Part shown: piece by piece, positions 6,566 through 10,345 of the stretch
Numbering within the stretch: position 1 is the first letter of the stretch
How the letters are laid out: every line of letters starts with the position of its first letter
Assembly: GCA_964440265.1 (NCBI GenBank)
Contig: CAYTRU010000037.1
Location: forward strand, 1 to 10,345
DNA length: 10,345 nucleotides
Reading direction: 5' to 3'
Source of the DNA: CAYMUN01 sp964440265
GTDB lineage: Bacteria > Patescibacteriota > Saccharimonadia > Saccharimonadales > UBA4665
Translations under genes and position numbers: made by a program
The notes under the pieces: generated by a model
What the model was told of the DNA's origin: nothing
What the model saw: the letters and a program-made list of their open reading frames with translations, nothing else
The model's database searches: none

Positions 6566-8243
6566 ATGAGTATCCAAACACAAGTCTTATTAACGAAAAG
6601 GCTGCCGAATATTGGCACCGCCTTACTATTAGGCATAGCTTTCGCCGTCAGCATGGTTGCCCCCAAGGTCTTTGCTGCTGCTCCCACTGCTACGGAGTAT
6701 AGTGTTACGGCCAGTTCTCAGCCAAATACTGTTACTTTTGGCCCCGACGGCAACTTCTGGTTTACTGAACTAGCAGGTAATAAGATCGGTAAAGTTACTC
6801 CTGCTGGGGTAGTTACTGAGTACACGACCGGTATCACCTCCAGCGCTGGCCTACTAGATATCACCACCGGGCCCGATGGCAATCTGTGGTTTGCGGAAAC
6901 TAGTACAAGCAAAATTGGTAAAATCACCCCCGCTGGTGTAGTTACTGAGTACACGACCGGTATCACTGCTAGCTCCAGTCCGGCAGGCATCGTTGCTGGC
7001 CCCGACGGCAATCTGTGGTTCACTGAATTTACTGGTAACAAAATTGGTAAAATCACCACCAGTGGTACGGTCACCGAGTACGCGACCGGTATCACTGCCA
7101 GCGCTGGTCTGGCTGCTATTACTGCCGGCCCCGACGGCAACCTGTGGTTCAACGAAGCAACCGCTAACAAAATTGGTAAAATCACCACCAGTGGTACGGT
7201 CACCGAGTACGCGACCGGTNNNNNNNNNNNNNNNNNNNNNNNNNNNNNNNNNNNNNNNNNNNNNNNNNNNNNNNNNNNNNNNNNNNNNNNNNNNNNNNNN
7301 NNNNNNNNNNNNNNNNNNNATCACTGCCAGCGCTGGTCTGGCTGGTATCACTGTCGGTCCTGACAACAACCTCTGGTTCACCGAAGGCACCGCTGATAAG
7401 ATTGGTAAAATCACCACTAGTGGCAGCGTCACAGAGTATAGCGTGAGCTCTAGTACTGGTCAGGTTAAGTCGATTACTTTGGGTCTGGACGGCAACCTCT
7501 GGTTTACTGATGTCACTAATAGCGCGGTCGGCAGTCTTAACCTGTTCGCAACGGTTAATAATGCTGATGGTACCCAAACCACTACTGTGACTAGTGAATG
7601 GGACTTCACTCCCTTCAGCTACGGTGTAGTAGACAAGCAGATCCTAGTAGTTGATGGTAGCCTGGGCGATGTATTTATCGCCTCTGGAGGCACTCTTCGA
7701 GGCCATGGCACCGTAAGTAGCATTGTTGCAGCAAGTGGCGGCCATGTTGCTCCTGGCAACAGCCCTGGCTGTATCAACACTGGTGACCTCACCATGGACA
7801 GCGGCTCCAGTCTGGATGTAGAATTGGCAGGAACCACGGTTTGCACACAATACGATCAGACGAAAGTAACTGGTGCGGTTGATATCACCGACGCTACGCT
7901 TAATACTAGCCTGGTCAATAGTTTTGTGCCTACTATTGGCCAAAGCTTCACCATCATAGATAATGACCTGGCCGATGCTGTAACCGGAACTTTCGCAGGA
8001 CTTGCACAGGGTGCTAGCTTCACTGCGAATGGAGTCACTTACCAGATCTCCTACACTGGAGGCACTGGTAACGATGTTGTCCTAACGGTCACTGGGGTAG
8101 CAGCTAGCGCACCGGCTGCACCCAACACCGGTTTCGGCTTCATTAGTGCTAATCCGTTAGCCACTCTAGGCGTCGCTACTGTAGCAGCTGCTACCATAGC
8201 CTTCACGGCTCGTCGCCTGAAACTAGCTCATCACCGCAGCTAG
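6566..8243 (+). CDS. Sortase-anchored surface protein: Vgb-like beta-propeller plus autotransporter-like segment
   Basis: This is one gene split artificially by the 100-N gap: the frame before the gap and the frame from 7320 onward differ by one only because 100 is not a multiple of 3. The start ATG 6566 follows AAGGAA. A signal peptide (about 1-37, basic TKR then LLLGIAFAVSM, cut near VFA) is followed by repeats of about 43 residues with the pattern TEY..GIT...GPDGNLWFTE...NKIGKIT..G, as in the virginiamycin B lyase/Vgb-like propeller family. After the last blade (about 7540) comes a segment typical of autotransporter-associated beta-strand proteins: GTLRGHGTV, HVAPGNSPG, YDQTKVTGAVD, FAGL and GGTGNDVVLTV. 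The C-terminus is APNTG (8118-8132), a hydrophobic stretch and a basic tail, a sortase sorting signal. No His is seen in the visible blades, so lyase activity is doubtful; binding or adhesion is a guess. Confidence 0.88.
6692..7430 (+). repeat. 129-bp tandem repeats coding for beta-propeller blades
   Basis: A slightly shorter first unit of 123 bases (6692-6814) is followed by units of exactly 129 bases at 6815-6943, 6944-7072 and 7073-7201. A fifth unit is cut by the N run: its first 18 bases (7202-7219) and last 111 bases (7320-7430) add up to 129. A last, diverged unit follows from 7431 to about 7540. The third and fourth units share long identical stretches, such as the run encoding NKIGKITTSGTVTEYATGIT. 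Confidence 0.92.
7220..7319. other. 100-N assembly gap in the tandem repeats
   Basis: Exactly 100 N, a conventional size for a gap of unknown length, lies inside near-identical 129-bp repeats that short reads cannot resolve. The flanks join in perfect repeat phase, so the real insert should be a whole number (including zero) of 129-bp units. Confidence 0.97.
8118..8240 (+). other. C-terminal sorting signal APNTG, membrane stretch and basic tail
   Basis: APNTG (8118-8132) replaces the usual LPxTG. It is followed by GFISANPLATLGVATVAAAT-type hydrophobic residues and ends in RRLKLAHHRS. This tripartite layout is what sortases recognise. The gene encoding a sortase starts 73 bases after this gene's stop. 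Confidence 0.82.
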
Positions 8244-8315
8244 TACAATACCTAAAGAGGAGGGAGCTACCTAGCTCAGTACTCAAATAGCAACTTAAGG
8301 AGAAAGGGAGAGTCC

Positions 8316-9437
8316 ATGTTCGAAGAGGCCCGAATCGGTCTCAGCGATACCGCCCTTCGGGGAAGACTGCGTGCGCCGGGGGGGGCGACGCAGGGTTTTT
8401 GTTATAAAGGGCAACGGGCGCCAGTTCCTTTTTTAATTGATATTGGTAAGGTTCCGACCGTACTACATAGGCAATCAATCAAAACTGTCGCTCAGTCAAG
8501 TAAGCAGTTGATCCAAGATACAAAACCACATAGGCGATCGACTACTACCATGCTGCCACAAAGACCTACACCAAAGGTACTGCCTAGATCAATAATTGAC
8601 ATCCAAAAGCCACAAACTGTTGTTCGCCCAGCCGTAACAGAAACCACCCCAAAGCCTCTACGACACCCTATCGTCCACACAGCAGCAGAACCAACAGCCA
8701 GTATTCCCCTCCGGGCTGCTACGCCGACTAGACGTTTCACTTTGGGGCGTTTCACAAAAGGCTGGCGCCGCTACTCCGGATCACAACGGGTGCTGCTGGC
8801 TATGGCTGCTTGTGTCTTTGTGATTGGGCTAGCTGTCAGCATCCAAACACTGTTGACGAATAAGGCCACAACTGCCCAGGTGGCGGCCCTATCCAAAAAA
8901 GCCGATAACGCCAATGGCGGCAATCAATCAAGCTCAACGCCAAGTACTACCAAGCCAAGCAGTCAGGCTTTCGGCCAATATGCGGTAGCGCCGGACTTAC
9001 CACGCTATATCAAAATACCGAAACTGCAGGTCGACGCCCGTGTCCTTCAGGTAGGGGTTACTACCAACGGTGCTCTCGGTACGCCTAATAACGTCTATGA
9101 TGCCGCATGGTACACCGGTAGCGCAAAACCTGGCCAAGTCGGTGCAACACTACTTGATGGTCATGTATCGAGCTGGACAACGCACGGCGTATTCTATGGA
9201 ATTAAAACTTTGGTTGCAGGCGATACTATTCAAATTGTCCGTGGCGATGATACAGTCCTCACATATAAAGTAGTAAAAACTCAAACGTATGCTGATGATC
9301 AGGTTGATATGCAGGCTGCAATTACTCCAATTACCGCCGGGAAGTCAGGGCTCAACCTCATAACTTGCAGTGGTAAGGTCAAGCCAGGTACCAGTGAATT
9401 TGATCAGCGAGTCATTGTTTTCGCCGAGCAAATTTGA
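8316..9437 (+). CDS. Membrane-bound sortase with long cytoplasmic N-terminus
   Basis: Cysteine transpeptidase that cuts surface proteins at a C-terminal motif and links them to the cell wall. The 373-residue protein has about 155 N-terminal residues rich in Pro, Thr, Arg and Lys, one membrane segment (about 159-180), a Ser/Thr/Asn linker (about 195-220) and the sortase domain (about 222-373). Catalytic residues are visible as His283 (LLDGHVSS), Cys351 (LITCSG) and Arg365 (FDQRVIVFA). The GHV...GVFYGIKTL...GDTI and TCSG patterns fit class F-like sortases best, but the class is uncertain. AGGGAG (8305-8310) and AAGGAG (8297-8302) precede ATG 8316; the next in-frame ATG is 8550. Codons 2-30 overlap a very G+C-rich structured stretch, so the true start may need checking. 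The neighbouring APNTG protein is the likely substrate; both are probably transcribed together. Confidence 0.92.
   Translation: MFEEARIGLSDTALRGRLRAPGGATQGFCYKGQRAPVPFLIDIGKVPTVLHRQSIKTVAQSSKQLIQDTKPHRRSTTTMLPQRPTPKVLPRSIIDIQKPQTVVRPAVTETTPKPLRHPIVHTAAEPTASIPLRAATPTRRFTLGRFTKGWRRYSGSQRVLLAMAACVFVIGLAVSIQTLLTNKATTAQVAALSKKADNANGGNQSSSTPSTTKPSSQAFGQYAVAPDLPRYIKIPKLQVDARVLQVGVTTNGALGTPNNVYDAAWYTGSAKPGQVGATLLDGHVSSWTTHGVFYGIKTLVAGDTIQIVRGDDTVLTYKVVKTQTYADDQVDMQAAITPITAGKSGLNLITCSGKVKPGTSEFDQRVIVFAEQI
8336..8369 (+). ncRNA. Possible RNA hairpin with UUCG tetraloop in the 5' coding region of the sortase
   Basis: CGGTCT (8336-8341) can pair with AGACTG (8364-8369, one G-U pair), enclosing a CCC-TTCG-GGG hairpin (8353-8362). 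The last three bases of the outer stem (8367-8369) are also the first three of the terminator-like stem at 8367-8393, so the two structures exclude each other, as in attenuators. It is found by eye only. Confidence 0.3.
8367..8403 (+). terminator. Terminator-shaped hairpin inside the sortase reading frame
   Basis: CTGCGT (8367-8372), a bulged G, and CGCC (8374-8377) pair with GGCG (8384-8387) and ACGCAG (8388-8393), a 10-bp G+C-rich stem with a G6 loop. GGTTTTTGTT follows, a U tract as in intrinsic terminators. It may end the upstream surface-protein transcript, attenuate the sortase, or be unused because ribosomes cover it. Confidence 0.45.
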
Positions 9438-9625
9438 CCAGACAGGACTATGCGAGGTATATTGAAGCTAGATTTGCTTGTGTCTCTGGATGTTTTCTAG
9501 AGATACTTAGATAAATCCTTAAAGACCACCAAGTTATTTAATTTTCAGAATACACAGGTGCTGGCTAGTGAAGTGATAGCGATTGCCAGACCGTGTAGCA
9601 TCTGCAGACATAGAAGGGAAACAGT
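9438..9625. other. Intergenic region before RNase Y
   Basis: These 188 bases separate the sortase from RNase Y. An 8-bp stem (9480-9487 with 9499-9506) has no T tract after it, so it is not a convincing terminator. Possible promoter pieces (TTGCTT 9474-9479 with TAGAGA 9498-9503, spacing 18) are weak. No small gene is seen. Confidence 0.4.
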
Positions 9626-10345
9626 ATGTTAGAAGCATTGCTTGCTATTGCAGGGCTTATTGCTGGTTTTGGCGCTAAAACCGTCATCACCAATAAGCGT
9701 ATGGGCTCGGCCGAAGACCAGGCCAAAAAAGAATTGCAAAAAGCCAAAAAAGAAGCCGACAAGCTCATTGAGCAGGCCCGCGAAGAGTCTCATAAGGCTG
9801 TTGAAGAAACCCGTAAAGAAGAACAGGCTCGCCGGCGTGAGCTGAAAGACTTGGAGCAACGGCTTGTGACTCGCGAGGAATCGCTCGATAAAAAACTAGA
9901 TGAACTCGACAAGCGTAATGAGTCACTCCGCAAAAACGAAGGCGAAGTCGAAGAACTCAAGCAAGAACTACGCGACATGCGTGGCAAGCAGCAGGATAAG
10001 CTGGAAAAGATTGCGAAACTGAGCAAAACCGAAGCTGCCGAAAAACTGATGCAAATGACTGAACGCGATATCAGGCAAGACCTAGTCGGCTTAGTCAATA
10101 AGTTGCAAAACGAGGCTCGCGACAACGCTGAGGAGCAGGCAGCTCTAATCATCACGACCGCCATGGAACGGATGGCCAGCGAAGTCACTGCCGAGCGTAC
10201 AGTCACAAGTTTGAAACTAGAAGATGACGAGATGAAGGGTCGTATTATTGGTAAGGAAGGCCGTAATATCCAAGCCTTACAGCGAGCCACTGGCGTGGAC
10301 ATTATGGTCGATGATACTCCCGGCTATATCGTGCTTAGCAGTTTT
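9626..10345 (+). CDS. rny: Ribonuclease Y, 3' part beyond the window
   Basis: Membrane-anchored endoribonuclease that starts mRNA decay in many bacteria lacking RNase E. ATG 9626 follows AAGGGA (9614-9619). The 240 visible residues run without a stop to the window edge. They show an N-terminal membrane anchor (1-20, LLAIAGLIAG), a long, highly charged coiled coil (about 27-190, full of Lys, Glu, Gln and Arg), and the start of the KH RNA-binding domain with KLEDDEMKGRIIGKEGRN (GKEG loop 209-212), ATGVDIMVDDTP and VLSSF. The catalytic HD domain lies beyond the edge. The long Ser/Arg-rich open frame on the opposite strand is a by-product of the coiled-coil codons. The identity is secure from the KH block. 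Confidence 0.96.
   Translation, partial: MLEALLAIAGLIAGFGAKTVITNKRMGSAEDQAKKELQKAKKEADKLIEQAREESHKAVEETRKEEQARRRELKDLEQRLVTREESLDKKLDELDKRNESLRKNEGEVEELKQELRDMRGKQQDKLEKIAKLSKTEAAEKLMQMTERDIRQDLVGLVNKLQNEARDNAEEQAALIITTAMERMASEVTAERTVTSLKLEDDEMKGRIIGKEGRNIQALQRATGVDIMVDDTPGYIVLSSF

Noticed and set aside
6566..7540. Virginiamycin B lyase (antibiotic resistance enzyme)
   Set aside because: Only the propeller repeat pattern matches. No catalytic His is visible in the blades, the copy is surface-anchored, and the gap prevents a full check.
6993..8243. Separate gene starting before the 100-N gap
   Set aside because: Upstream of the gap this frame is not the repeat frame; it joins the real frame only because the N run is 100 long. 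The true gene is 6566-8243.
8264..8277. GAGCT-acct-AGCTC hairpin after the propeller gene as terminator
   Set aside because: The stem is only 5 bp and no T run follows.
8836..8866. Sequence likeness between the sortase membrane region and the start of the propeller gene (both encode SIQT..L)
   Set aside because: Short, imperfect and at unrelated protein positions; probably coincidence.
9435..9437. UGA recoded as glycine (as in Gracilibacteria)
   Set aside because: TGA ends the sortase right after its natural C-terminus, and reading through reaches only non-coding spacer.
9480..9506. Terminator after the sortase
   Set aside because: The 8-bp stem includes a G-U pair and is followed by TTAGATAA, not a T tract.
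9790..10302. 170-codon Ser/Arg-rich open frame on the minus strand
   Set aside because: It is the mirror of Glu/Lys/Arg codons in the RNase Y coiled coil and has no recognisable motif.

Overview
The window looks like a piece of a small-genome, Gram-positive-type bacterium of the Patescibacteria/CPR, most likely a Candidatus Saccharibacteria (TM7) relative. This is inferred from gene content and was not tested by any search. The clues are very tight packing, a PilB-type pilus ATPase, recA followed by recX, a PRC-barrel protein, a lamin-tail-domain surface protein overlapping tsaE, a very short TsaB, a sortase beside a sortase-anchored surface protein, and RNase Y. Reading frames fit the standard bacterial code: TAA, TAG and TGA (sortase) all act as stops, which argues against the UGA-as-glycine lineages. 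The sequence is an assembly with two N runs: 10 N inside recA (2359-2368) and 100 N inside a tandem-repeat gene (7220-7319).

Layout. 1-1528 (minus) is a PilB/GspE ATPase cut by the left edge. 1529-1807 is a divergent promoter region. 1808-2809 recA and 2874-3473 recX (plus) form a recombination pair, convergent with a PRC-barrel gene at 3483-4001 (minus). 4002-4204 is a second divergent region with a 39-bp perfect palindrome and two -10 boxes so close to their start codons that both mRNAs may be leaderless. 4205-5647 encodes a secreted, membrane-anchored protein with lamin-tail domains; its end overlaps tsaE (5568-6038), followed 3 bases later by tsaB (6042-6434), both for tRNA t6A37 synthesis. 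A strong promoter at 6484-6511 drives a secreted beta-propeller protein (6566-8243) that ends in an APNTG sorting signal, followed by a sortase (8316-9437). RNase Y (9626 to the right edge) begins after a 188-base gap.

How the genes work together. Three themes appear: surface building (pilus ATPase, lamin-tail protein, sortase and its probable substrate), DNA repair (RecA/RecX), and essential RNA functions (TsaE/TsaB, RNase Y). The most interesting part is 6484-9437. There, a surface protein joins a Vgb-like propeller of 129-bp repeats to a segment resembling autotransporter passenger domains and ends in a non-canonical sorting motif, next to the sortase that probably anchors it. The 5' coding part of that sortase is unusually G+C-rich and carries a terminator-shaped hairpin inside the reading frame, suggesting an attenuator or conserved RNA element overlapping the coding sequence.
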